64,000 bases of DNA, from positions 2,418,001-2,482,000 of the forward strand of contig NZ_CP136600.1 in NCBI RefSeq assembly GCF_032911225.1. The letters are read 5' to 3'. The translations under genes were made by a program, and so were the position numbers. Below are positions 9,457 through 18,575 of the stretch, one piece after another. The notes under the pieces were generated by a model. That model had not been told where the DNA came from. It ran no database searches and saw nothing but the letters and a program-made list of their open reading frames with translations. Each line of letters opens with the position of its first letter. Position 1 is the stretch's first letter. This stretch comes from Thalassotalea fonticola. GTDB taxonomy: Bacteria; Pseudomonadota; Gammaproteobacteria; Enterobacterales; Alteromonadaceae.

Positions 9457-10499
9457 TGCCAAATTTTGAATACCCTATCGTATTATGTTTATTGTTACTG
9501 TTACCTGTGGTTTGGCTAATTGGCAGTGCTCGGTCAGCGTTGAGCCAGCATCAATACTCTAACATTGCTTTATTATCTAATTTGCCGACAAGCTCTCGTC
9601 AAAAGTATCACAATATTGTGCCTTTATTATATTTGCTAGCATTAGCCGGAATAATTATCGCCTGTGCTCAACCCTTTACCAAAACCCAACATGTTGCAGA
9701 GCAAAGCCAAGGAATTGCAATATCCATTGTCGTTGATGTCTCCAGCTCAATGGATTTTCAAATGAACATTGCCGATCAGCGCAAGCCGAGGATGGAAATA
9801 GCCAAAAAAGCGTTAAGGCAATTTGTCCTTGGCGATGAGAAGAACTTATCCGGACGCCCCAATGATCTAATATCGGTGATCACCTTTGCCCGTTACCCAG
9901 ATACATTGGTACCGTTAACCAATGCCCATCAGGCACTGGTAAGTATGACCGATGAAATTACCACGTCGTCTCGACCAAATGAAGATGGCACCGCATTTGG
10001 TGATGCAACAGCTCTGGCTGCTGCGCAACTGCATCATTATGAAACTACTCTGGGGTTAGAGAATGACAGCATAAAAAGCAAGGTGGTGATCTTGCTCACC
10101 GACGGTGAAAATAACACCGGTAAATACGATCCGTTAATGGCGGCTGCCATGGCAAAAAAATGGGGAATAAAAATTTATACCATCAGCATTGCCGATGTTG
10201 AAACAAAGTCATTTACTGCTGATAGCGGGAACACCTTGCAACTTGAACAAACCATGGTGTCGGGCGACTGGGTACTCCAAACTATGGCGCAAAGTACTGG
10301 CGGCACATTCCAGCGCGCACACGATTTTCAGTCATTGCAAAGCGTATATGAAGAAATTAATGCCTTAGAAACATCAAGCTTATTACGAGTAACGTTTCAA
10401 GACAGACAAGCGATTTTTAAGCTGCCGGTACTGTTCTCGCTAATGTGCTTTTTATTAGCGAATATTCTCAATGCTAGCTGGTTAAGGAAGCAAGTATGA
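9456..10499 (+). CDS. batA: BatA-like VWA-domain membrane protein
   Basis: The protein has 347 residues with two N-terminal membrane helices (about 5-25 and 53-71), a periplasmic-facing VWA domain and a C-terminal helix (about 325-342). The metal-ion site is complete: DVSSS with Asp94, a later Thr in the DGTAFGDA region, and LLTDGENN. The start codon overlaps the stop of the preceding gene (TAATG), and the end overlaps batB by four bases. VWA proteins of this type are the usual partners of MoxR; they are thought to hold or present client proteins at the membrane. The name follows the Bacteroides aerotolerance operon and does not prove that role here. Confidence 0.88.
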   Translation: MPNFEYPIVLCLLLLLPVVWLIGSARSALSQHQYSNIALLSNLPTSSRQKYHNIVPLLYLLALAGIIIACAQPFTKTQHVAEQSQGIAISIVVDVSSSMDFQMNIADQRKPRMEIAKKALRQFVLGDEKNLSGRPNDLISVITFARYPDTLVPLTNAHQALVSMTDEITTSSRPNEDGTAFGDATALAAAQLHHYETTLGLENDSIKSKVVILLTDGENNTGKYDPLMAAAMAKKWGIKIYTISIADVETKSFTADSGNTLQLEQTMVSGDWVLQTMAQSTGGTFQRAHDFQSLQSVYEEINALETSSLLRVTFQDRQAIFKLPVLFSLMCFLLANILNASWLRKQV

Positions 10500-12319
10500 A
10501 TAACTTTACCTTTCTTGCAGTCCATTGGCTTTGGCTATTACTACTTATTCCATTATGGTTAATGATCAGTGTTTATCAGCAAAAGCAAAGCTTGCTTGAT
10601 TTAAAAGAGTATCGAAAAACCAAGCTGGAACAACAAAAGCAATTTGTGCAACAAATATTAATGCTGCTCACCATCACCGCATTAGTTCTCGCACTGGCTC
10701 GGCCAGGCTGGGATCCTCAACCTCAAGGTGGAAAAACTCATGGCCGAGATATGGTGTTTTTGCTGGATGTATCACGATCAATGCTGGTCGATGATGCTAG
10801 GCCAAACCGCTTAGAAGTCGCACGTCAAGCAATACAAAATAGCATTAGTAACAACTCAATTGATCGTTTTGGCTTAGTTGTGTTTGCTGGCTCTACATCG
10901 ATTGTTGCTCCGTTAACCAACGATAAAACGTTTTTCAATTATGCACTTGAGCAAGTCCATAACGACTCAGTTGCACAAGGTGGAACACGTATTGAAGACG
11001 CCTTGTTTAAAGTGTTGGATAAATTGGCTGAAACAGATCAAGAAAATACCATGGATATAATTTTGATCAGCGACGGTGAAGACTTAGGTGGTCAACCTGA
11101 GCGAGCGTTAACGAAACTCAATGAACTAGGCGCTAGATTAATTGTAATTGGTTTGGGCGACAGTGAGTTTGGTGGTCGAGTGCCTGATCATCAAGGTAAT
11201 AGTTGGCAATCTTATCATGGTAAAGAAGTTTGGAGTAAAATGGATACCTTGCGGTTACGAAATTTAGCCCAAGAAGCTGAGCAAGGAATGTTTATTCCTG
11301 TTGGTACGGCTACATTTGATTTGGCCAAAATAATCGAGAAATTAAGACAAGTTTGGCCAAGCAGTACACATAAAAAGGGGCAAGTATTAAGCTATCATCA
11401 AGGCTACCCTTATTGCTTATTTATTGCCTTGTTAGCGCAAATTATTTGTTGGTTACGTGGGCGAAACGCCTGGTTAACTGGTTTAGTATTGTTTTCATTT
11501 AATAGCCAGGCATTAGATCAACAAGCGCCTAATAACCAAACGAGTAACACAACAGAGATCAGCATAAATAATACACAAAACAAGGATGAAACAGCTGTTA
11601 CAGAACTACAGGTAAGCGTCTCAGCCGATGCGTTATCGCAACTAACAACCACTGCACAATTTTCATTAGCCGAATCAATTTTGCAAGACTCACCTGAGCA
11701 AGCAGCAGATATATACAGATACATTGCCAGCCAAACCCAACAATCAAGTACGGCGATTTTGGCAAATTATAATTTAGCAACCAGTTTAATTATGCTTGCC
11801 GAACAAATCAGTCAAAGCCACACGATGACGGACGATGTTGAACAGCAGTTCAACGATGATTTTGAGATGTTTGATGATGATGATGATTATATTGACCCTG
11901 AAATATACTTTGATGAAGCAGGTGATATTTTACGAACCTTGTTATTACATGCCCCAAACCATAAAGCCAGCCAAAAAAACTTAGAATGGTTGATGGTACG
12001 AGCGCATGCTCAACAAAATACGAACCTACAATCTCCCGAGGCGCAATCAGCAGATAAGTCACAACAAAGCAAGCAAGAACAAACATCTGAGGATGGGCAG
12101 CAACCAGCTGAGCATGAAAACAAACAAGCCAATGAACAGCAATCAAGCGAGTCTCAGCAAGCTCAACAAACCGATGCAAGTGCAATGCAAATGACGGATA
12201 CTCAACTTCCTACTCCGCAAGATAGTGCAACAGACATACTGCAGCAATCACAAGAGCGTAACTTAAGAGAACGAGCGCCTAAAAGTAAAAAACAAATCGC
12301 TGTCGAGCGCAACTGGTAA
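10496..12319 (+). CDS. batB: BatB-like VWA protein with TPR-like region and Gln-rich tail
   Basis: The 607-residue protein has two N-terminal helices, then a VWA domain with an intact metal site (DVSRSM, Asp91; VFAGS; GGTRIED; LISDGED). A further helix (about 300-320) is followed by a TPR-like region (SILQDSPEQAADIYRYIAS). The C-terminus is low in complexity: an acidic FDDDDDY stretch and a long Gln/Ser/Glu-rich tail. The organisation matches BatB fused to BatC, a known arrangement in proteobacteria. It overlaps batA by ATGA and is 13 bp before batD. The Gln-rich tail differs from family norms and is probably disordered. Confidence 0.88.
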   Translation: MNNFTFLAVHWLWLLLLIPLWLMISVYQQKQSLLDLKEYRKTKLEQQKQFVQQILMLLTITALVLALARPGWDPQPQGGKTHGRDMVFLLDVSRSMLVDDARPNRLEVARQAIQNSISNNSIDRFGLVVFAGSTSIVAPLTNDKTFFNYALEQVHNDSVAQGGTRIEDALFKVLDKLAETDQENTMDIILISDGEDLGGQPERALTKLNELGARLIVIGLGDSEFGGRVPDHQGNSWQSYHGKEVWSKMDTLRLRNLAQEAEQGMFIPVGTATFDLAKIIEKLRQVWPSSTHKKGQVLSYHQGYPYCLFIALLAQIICWLRGRNAWLTGLVLFSFNSQALDQQAPNNQTSNTTEISINNTQNKDETAVTELQVSVSADALSQLTTTAQFSLAESILQDSPEQAADIYRYIASQTQQSSTAILANYNLATSLIMLAEQISQSHTMTDDVEQQFNDDFEMFDDDDDYIDPEIYFDEAGDILRTLLLHAPNHKASQKNLEWLMVRAHAQQNTNLQSPEAQSADKSQQSKQEQTSEDGQQPAEHENKQANEQQSSESQQAQQTDASAMQMTDTQLPTPQDSATDILQQSQERNLRERAPKSKKQIAVERNW

Positions 12320-12332
12320 AGGCCATAAAACA

Positions 12333-15131
12333 ATGAATTTCTCCAACCCCGCAATCATTTTATCCATATTAAAGCGCTTTAGTTTAGTAAGCTGTTTAGT
12401 TCTCCTATGTATTATTAATAGCACTATGACTGTGCTGGCCGCAGAGGCAAAGAATACGAATAAAGTAGACACTATTAGTGAACAGCCAAAGTTAGATCAA
12501 TGGCAGGTATATTTACAATCACCAACACAAAATCAGGAGCAAAGCTTGTGGCAAGGTCAAGCGAACCAGTGGTTAATTGTTTCGTTAAACCCACCAAATA
12601 ATGTTTCTGTTGAATTACCCCTTAGCAGTGACTTTTCTTTAATGGCAAGTAGCAAAATTGTAGTCAATGAAGATGGAAAAACTGGTTGGGCCTATCCGCT
12701 GAGAATCATCGCAAATAAGTCTGGCCATTTAACCATTCCAGAAATTACTCTTATTAGCACAACAGCAACAAAGCAGACAGCCAGTAAAAAAGTACTGGTT
12801 AAAACACCTCAATCTACCAACAAGATACAATTAGAAGTAAGTACTAACAAACAAGAGATGTTTATTGGCCAAAGCATTCGTTTAACTACCTCAATAACCA
12901 TAGATTATCCCATCGCTGCACTGTCTGCGGTAAACTTACATCTGCCAATTTTGTTAGATGACGCGTTCACTATTGCAGAGCCATGGAATAAAGCCGATGA
13001 AAATAATAAAAAAAGCATTGGTTTACCGGTTAACGGCGACAGACAAATTGCCCACTGGCAGAGCTTAGCTAATAACCAAACTCGTATTTATTTTGACACA
13101 GTGCTCAAACCAAACGCAGTAGGTCAATATCAATTACCCGCAGCAACGATGCTGGCAAGTATTGAAAACAAACTAGCAACAGCGACCAAGAAAGCTTTTA
13201 AGGGTACTCAATACCTTGCTTATTACAACAATAAGTTTTTTGAACCGGCAAATAACCAAGCTAAGTCGTATCGTATTTTAGAACAGAGTTCTGCTCTAAC
13301 GATTACCGTGAACGCCTTACCAAGTAACGCACCAGAGTATTTTTCAGGGATAGTCGGTCGCCCAGTTGTTGCAGTAACGGCTCAGCCAAGCGAAGTAAAA
13401 ACAGGAGAACCTATTCAATATACAATGAATATTATTCATCCTGATATTGAAACCTTAGCGTTACCAGCACTAGACCTTAACCCAAGCTTTACTCAGTCAT
13501 TTAACTTACCTGCTAAAGCGAGTACTTCAATCTCCAAAACAGGAAGTAAAATCATCAAGCAAAGCATATTTCCCCGCCGTGCTGATATTGCAGCCATACC
13601 GGCAATTACGGTCAATTACTTTGAACCTGAGAGCGGTATTTATCGTGATTTTATCATCGAGAGCTTGCCAGTTTCTGTGACTGAGAACGATAAGTTTATT
13701 TTTTCTGATATTGAAGGCAATGAAAATATCGTCCTTAAAAATACGCTGGTAAAAGATAATGAAGGCATTTGGGCACTTCGCTGGCAAAAAACAACTGATC
13801 ATAACTCAACGCTGATAACATCTTTGAAAAACTCGCCTTGGTCTGCTTTATTTCTATTGCTATGTCCGCCATTGGTGGTCGCTTTAATGCTATTAAAACC
13901 TATGCAGAAGCGCCTAAGTTTCCGTCGTTCACTGCAACCGATATACCGCTTAAAACAAGCATTAGAGAAAAACGATGATCCCCTGTTGCACCTGAGCCGC
14001 TATTTTTACCAACGCCTTGATTTAGCGCCGTCACAATTTAATGCCGAAAACGTTAAGCAATGCTTAACCTCATGCTCGAATACAAACACCAGCAAAGAAT
14101 ATGCTTTTTTAAGCAATGAATTAGTAATATGGGTCAGCAAGTACCAAGCGCGCTATGCCCAACATAAATCTAAGTTGAGCCAAGAAGAAAACAAGAAATT
14201 GTTTGAACTGGTTAATAAACTCGACAAAAACTTACCTCGCTCTCAGGATGCGGCGCCTAATAAAGTCGTTCACTCAAACAAATCAAAAGATAGTAAGAAA
14301 TCAGCTCCAGCCTTGCTTAGTCTAATTACCACGATGTTATTCGTACCAGCTTTGTTTTCTTTTTTGGTTCCACAGCAAGCATTTGCCAGTGACTCTTTAA
14401 CTACTGCAAACAAAAAACAGCTAAACATTGAAACACTGCAGTTAGCTCATCATCAAGCTCTGCAACTCGATATAGATGCTCCCCACAAGGGAAATTTAGC
14501 CCATGCTAAAATTGCCCAGCAACTAACCAATTTTATTGATGATCCTGCAATAGAGCAAAGCAGCTTATTGTATGATATTGGCACCAGTTGGTTTCAGGCG
14601 GGTAAATATGGCCAAAGCGTTTTGTGGCTGCGCCGAGCAGAAAATAAGGCCCCTAATGATGACATAATTCGCCATAATTTAGCCAAAGCACGTGAGGAGC
14701 GGTTAGATCAATTACCCGATAACTTTTCACCGCCATGGCTTAATCAGCTTCACCTTATGACTAGTCAGTCATGGTGGCTAGGCTTCTGTTGGGTTACTTA
14801 TTGCGTATTTTGGTTGCTCATTTGGCGCAGGTTTAGCTCTACCAAGGCGAATAATAAAATGTTAGTGCTCGCGATCATTTTTGTGATAATTTCCTGCTTC
14901 AGTCAAATAGCACGTTACCATTTTAAACCTCAGCAAAGTGAGGCGGTAATGACGAGCCAGGAAGTGGTGAGCAGAAAAGGGCCGGGATTGATATTCTCAC
15001 CGGCGTTTACTGCACCTCTGCATGAAGGGGCGGAGCTCATTATACTTAAAAAGGATGGTCAATGGAGCGAAGTGAAACTGACAAATGGTGCTAATTGCTG
15101 GTTGCCAACACGAGCGATTACCGTGATTTAA
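12333..15131 (+). CDS. batD: BatD-like protein fused to a BatE-like TPR/SH3 part
   Basis: This is a 932-residue membrane protein. Residues 1-37 form a signal peptide or anchor (VLLCIINSTMTVLAAEA). Two or more beta-sandwich repeats of the BatD type follow (KQEMFIGQSIRLTTS; PSEVKTGEPIQYTMNI), with a helix at about 505-523 and a cytoplasmic helical part. A second hydrophobic segment at about 667-685 ends in FASDS, like an internal signal. Then come a TPR pair (LLYDIGTSWFQAGKYGQSVLWLRRAE), two helices at about 813-862, and an SH3-like end (SRKGPGLIFSPAFT...GQWSEVKL). The TPR/SH3 part is what BatE usually supplies as a separate gene, so this is a BatD-BatE fusion. It is the last gene of the operon. 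Confidence 0.85.
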   Translation: MNFSNPAIILSILKRFSLVSCLVLLCIINSTMTVLAAEAKNTNKVDTISEQPKLDQWQVYLQSPTQNQEQSLWQGQANQWLIVSLNPPNNVSVELPLSSDFSLMASSKIVVNEDGKTGWAYPLRIIANKSGHLTIPEITLISTTATKQTASKKVLVKTPQSTNKIQLEVSTNKQEMFIGQSIRLTTSITIDYPIAALSAVNLHLPILLDDAFTIAEPWNKADENNKKSIGLPVNGDRQIAHWQSLANNQTRIYFDTVLKPNAVGQYQLPAATMLASIENKLATATKKAFKGTQYLAYYNNKFFEPANNQAKSYRILEQSSALTITVNALPSNAPEYFSGIVGRPVVAVTAQPSEVKTGEPIQYTMNIIHPDIETLALPALDLNPSFTQSFNLPAKASTSISKTGSKIIKQSIFPRRADIAAIPAITVNYFEPESGIYRDFIIESLPVSVTENDKFIFSDIEGNENIVLKNTLVKDNEGIWALRWQKTTDHNSTLITSLKNSPWSALFLLLCPPLVVALMLLKPMQKRLSFRRSLQPIYRLKQALEKNDDPLLHLSRYFYQRLDLAPSQFNAENVKQCLTSCSNTNTSKEYAFLSNELVIWVSKYQARYAQHKSKLSQEENKKLFELVNKLDKNLPRSQDAAPNKVVHSNKSKDSKKSAPALLSLITTMLFVPALFSFLVPQQAFASDSLTTANKKQLNIETLQLAHHQALQLDIDAPHKGNLAHAKIAQQLTNFIDDPAIEQSSLLYDIGTSWFQAGKYGQSVLWLRRAENKAPNDDIIRHNLAKAREERLDQLPDNFSPPWLNQLHLMTSQSWWLGFCWVTYCVFWLLIWRRFSSTKANNKMLVLAIIFVIISCFSQIARYHFKPQQSEAVMTSQEVVSRKGPGLIFSPAFTAPLHEGAELIILKKDGQWSEVKLTNGANCWLPTRAITVI

Positions 15132-15173
15132 GTTAGTTGAATATTGAGATGCAAGTTGATTGTTGCCAATCAA

Positions 15174-15203
15174 AAAAGCTCAGTAAACAATCACCGAGCT
15201 TTT
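15174..15203. terminator. Bidirectional terminator between bat operon and sulfatase
   Basis: The inverted repeat AAAAGCTC-a-GT / AC-c-GAGCTTTT (15174-15184 with 15193-15203) has an 8-base loop and is followed by T runs on both strands. It lies just past the end of the bat operon, before the convergent sulfatase at 15396. The remaining bases to 15395 are AT-rich with no gene. Confidence 0.75.
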
Positions 15204-15395
15204 ATATTGTTTTCGCAATACAAGTCACAAAATAATATTTAAGTCTAGAACATCAAAACTTTAAAAATAAAAAACAACACAAAAAAGTATCAATTTTTCT
15301 AACCAAATAGAGCCAAATACTAAATTATTGGCTTTGTCACTCGGCAATGGCTACCAGCCAGTTATAGTCGTCTCGCTCATTTTAGTCGCTGTTAT

Positions 15396-16892
15396 TTACA
15401 ACAACTCTGGATAAATTGGCGCCAGATCTAGTTTGTCTGCTAGCATTTCTTGCTCATGGCGAAGCGCTTTAAATAGCCTTTTTATCAAGGCAGACATCCT
15501 CGCTTGTTTAGCCAGATTATGCAACTCATTTGGATCCGCCGCTAAATCGTACAGTTCAATAGACTTAGCTTTCGGATACAGCACTAGTTTATAGTTATTT
15601 ACAATAATTGCTCTTTGAGAATTTAAGTAAGCGCCATAAACTCGCTCATAACTAATGGCTTTATTATTATCTATCAGTGGTAAAACACTTTTAAACTCAA
15701 CGTCTTTAGTATTTGCACCAGCGATATTAAGGGATGTAGCCATAGCATCTTGCAGGTAAATTGCGGCATCTCTGCGCAGGCCTTTAGGCACTCCTTTACC
15801 GTGGATGAAAAACGGTGCGCGCATACTGTGCTCGTACAAATTTTGCTTACCTAATAGGCCATGTTCACCAATGGCTAAACCATGATCGGCAGTAAAGATG
15901 ATGACGGTATTATCCATTTGTTTGTTGGCTTTTAGTTGCGCCAGAATACGGCCAATTTGACTGTCTAAATGGCTGATTGATGCGTAGTATTCTTGACGGT
16001 TTACTAAAGTAGAATACTTGGTTCTTGGCAATGGTCCTAATTTTTCATCTCGTAATACTTTTATCTTTTGATTTTTAGACGATAGTAAGCTCATTTCTGC
16101 CATAGACGGATGAAGTGTTTGATAACTTTCCGGCAGGTTAATATCCTTTAACGGATACATATCAACAAACTCTTTAGGAGCTTGCCTTGGGTCATGTGGT
16201 GCGTTAAAGGCAACATACATAAAGAACGGTTGCTGAGAAGTTTTTTTGCTGTTTAAATAGTTTATCGCTTCATCGGCTAAGCCTTCGCTCCAATGTTGGC
16301 CACCTGCCCAAAAACCGCCCATGGTTTTATCGTATGGACTCCAACTATCAGATTTTTGCTCAAATGTTCTTTGGTAACGCTGCTCAGTTTGTTTTGGCAT
16401 ACCCGGTCTAACCGTGCCCTGCTTAACAAAACTTGCATGTGTTGGCGACTTAACATGCCATTTACCACTGAAGTATGTATCATAACCAGCGTCGCTCATG
16501 CGAGTAGCCCAAAAGCTATCGTTAACTGCTTTCTGCTTAGAATTAAACACTTCACTTTTAGTGGGAGTTGCTGTTTTTTTCTTATTTTTATTATTGCTAA
16601 ACGCTTTATCAACATCGTGCGCTCGCCACAATGACAAGCCAGAATTAAGCATAGTGCGCGAAGATAAGCATACCGCGCCTGTCCATGCCCCCATGTTATA
16701 GGCACGTTCAAATATCACCCCATCATTGGCAAGTTTATCCAAGTTCGGAGTTTTAACTACTTCATGTCCCATAAACCCAGCTGTTTTGTAGCTCATGTCA
16801 TCAGCAAAAATAAATACTATGTTAGGTTTGACCGCAAACACTAACGAGCTCATCAGGCTTGTTAAAATAAATATTAACGCTCGTAACATCAT
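15396..16892 (-). CDS. Secreted S1-family sulfatase (CLSSR motif)
   Basis: This 498-residue carbohydrate sulfatase has a signal peptide (1-20, ending VFA). Formylglycine-site Cys75 lies in CLSSR, with FADD (about 29-32), GKWH, HDPRQAP and TADHG. The last of these replaces the more common SDNG and is typical of the iduronate-sulfatase/choline-sulfatase side of the family. Two adjacent ATG codons (16892 and 16889) are both possible starts, with TAGGA upstream. It is the last gene of a minus-strand run (24709 to 15396), 25 bp after its upstream neighbour. It is not a close copy of the other sulfatases here, so it probably has its own positional specificity. Confidence 0.92.
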   Translation of the reverse strand: MMLRALIFILTSLMSSLVFAVKPNIVFIFADDMSYKTAGFMGHEVVKTPNLDKLANDGVIFERAYNMGAWTGAVCLSSRTMLNSGLSLWRAHDVDKAFSNNKNKKKTATPTKSEVFNSKQKAVNDSFWATRMSDAGYDTYFSGKWHVKSPTHASFVKQGTVRPGMPKQTEQRYQRTFEQKSDSWSPYDKTMGGFWAGGQHWSEGLADEAINYLNSKKTSQQPFFMYVAFNAPHDPRQAPKEFVDMYPLKDINLPESYQTLHPSMAEMSLLSSKNQKIKVLRDEKLGPLPRTKYSTLVNRQEYYASISHLDSQIGRILAQLKANKQMDNTVIIFTADHGLAIGEHGLLGKQNLYEHSMRAPFFIHGKGVPKGLRRDAAIYLQDAMATSLNIAGANTKDVEFKSVLPLIDNNKAISYERVYGAYLNSQRAIIVNNYKLVLYPKAKSIELYDLAADPNELHNLAKQARMSALIKRLFKALRHEQEMLADKLDLAPIYPELL

Positions 16893-16917
16893 TGTTTGTT
16901 CCTAAAAGGCAATAAAT

Positions 16918-18543
16918 TTACTCGTCGTGCCAGTACTGTTCACGTACCGCCATCAAGTGAGGGTTGTTTTCATCAGAGTCGCCAAGCTCATCTTTGAGTG
17001 CCAGTAATTGTGTTTTTAATTGCTCACGTTTTGCGTGGTATTTTTTATCATGATAAATATTGTTCATTTCTAACGGGTCATTTTTCATGTCATACATCTC
17101 CCAGTAAGGAGGCGTTGCCTTATTACCGCCCTTTTCTTTACTTGGTAAGCCATAAAAGAACACCAACTTAAACTCTTTCGTGCGAATGCCATAATGTGCA
17201 GGGTTATGGTGATGAGCCATATGCAACCAGTAACGATAGTATATGGCGTCGTGTCCATCAGCTTGCTCTGGTTCGCGTAGTCCTTTTGCAAAGCTTTGCC
17301 CTTGCATGTATTTAGGCGTCTGTTTACCGGCAAACTCTAACAATGTAGGTGCAATATCGGCGTTGGTATACAGTTTGTCGATTACCCCACCTTGCTTTAT
17401 GACACCAGGATAACTGACAATAAATGGCATACGGCTAGACTCTTCGTAAATCCAGCGCTTATCGACATAGTCATGTTCGCCAAGCATCATACCTTGATCT
17501 GATGTATACACTATGATGGTATTTTCACTAAGCTTGTGCTGCTTAACATAATCAAGCACCCGGCCAACATTTTCATCAACTGCGCTGACCGTACTTAAGT
17601 AATCCTTTAAATACATTTGATATGCGAGTTTGGTTTCTTTGAGCAATTCATCACCTGCAAGCGTAGGCAAAGGCTTAAGCACTTTACTGACGCTGCCATC
17701 GCCGTTAGTAACTTTAGTAAACTTTTTCTTATGAAGGTTTTTACGGGTATAGCTTCTAGCGTTATAGCGCCTGGAAAGCGATGAACCAAACTGCGCTCCG
17801 GCAACACCATTAACAACTACCTCTTTACCAGGGCCGTGGTTGCCACGTTCAAGTAAACTTTTCGGCTCTGGAATTTTAACACCTGAAAATTGTTCTTGGT
17901 GTCGTTTCGCTGTCTCCCAAGGACCATGTGGTGCCTTGTTATTAATCATCAGCATAAATGGCTTGTTTTTATCACGCTTATTAAGCCAAGCTAGGCTTAA
18001 ATCGGTAGTAATGTCGGTAACATAGCCTTTAATAGTTTTGCCACCACCTTTAGCTTCAACCCAAGGCGTGCCTTTTTCTTTAAATTTTGGATCATAATAC
18101 TTACCTTGCCCAGGTAATACATTGTAGTAGTCAAATCCAAAAGGCTCGGTTTTAATGTGCCATTTACCAATTACGGCGGTTTGATAACCTAAGCTTTGCA
18201 TTTCGTAAGGCAGTGTAGGTGTATCTTCACTAATTTTACCACCTAATGTTTTCACGCCATTTAAGTGAGAATATTGGCCGGTTAAAATTGTAGCTCTGCT
18301 TGGCGTACAAATAGAATTACTGGCATATAAGCCATCGAGTCGAACACCATTTTTTGCCAGTTTATCAATATTGGGCGTAGCAAATACACTATTTAAGCGA
18401 CCGCCATAAGCCGATATCGCATTGGTGGCATGGTCATCAGACATAATGACAATAATATTGGGCAAATCGACTTTTTTAGCTGAAACGGTGGTTGCTTGCA
18501 TTGTTAATACAAGCAACGTTAGTAAAGTAAAGAATTTGTTCAT
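16918..18543 (-). CDS. Secreted S1-family sulfatase (CTPSR motif)
   Basis: This 541-residue sulfatase has a signal peptide (1-22, ending VSA), MSDD (about 34-37), Cys79 in the canonical CTPSR, GKWH, KAPHGPW and TSDQGMMLGEHD. The C-terminal YRYWLHMAHH...HYGIRT segment is shared with the lipoprotein sulfatase at 34767 (YRYWMHRAHH...HFGLRT), so these two are paralogues, one soluble in the periplasm and one lipid-anchored. It lies 32 bp after the sulfatase at 18576 and 25 bp before that at 15396, forming an operon with them. Confidence 0.93.
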   Translation of the reverse strand: MNKFFTLLTLLVLTMQATTVSAKKVDLPNIIVIMSDDHATNAISAYGGRLNSVFATPNIDKLAKNGVRLDGLYASNSICTPSRATILTGQYSHLNGVKTLGGKISEDTPTLPYEMQSLGYQTAVIGKWHIKTEPFGFDYYNVLPGQGKYYDPKFKEKGTPWVEAKGGGKTIKGYVTDITTDLSLAWLNKRDKNKPFMLMINNKAPHGPWETAKRHQEQFSGVKIPEPKSLLERGNHGPGKEVVVNGVAGAQFGSSLSRRYNARSYTRKNLHKKKFTKVTNGDGSVSKVLKPLPTLAGDELLKETKLAYQMYLKDYLSTVSAVDENVGRVLDYVKQHKLSENTIIVYTSDQGMMLGEHDYVDKRWIYEESSRMPFIVSYPGVIKQGGVIDKLYTNADIAPTLLEFAGKQTPKYMQGQSFAKGLREPEQADGHDAIYYRYWLHMAHHHNPAHYGIRTKEFKLVFFYGLPSKEKGGNKATPPYWEMYDMKNDPLEMNNIYHDKKYHAKREQLKTQLLALKDELGDSDENNPHLMAVREQYWHDE

Positions 18544-18575
18544 AAGCTATGTATTCTTAATATACCGAATGAGCC

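Noticed and set aside
11850..12185. A 111-residue minus-strand open frame with His-rich content
   Set aside because: It is a shadow of the acidic and Gln-rich part of batB; no ribosome site and no homology seen.
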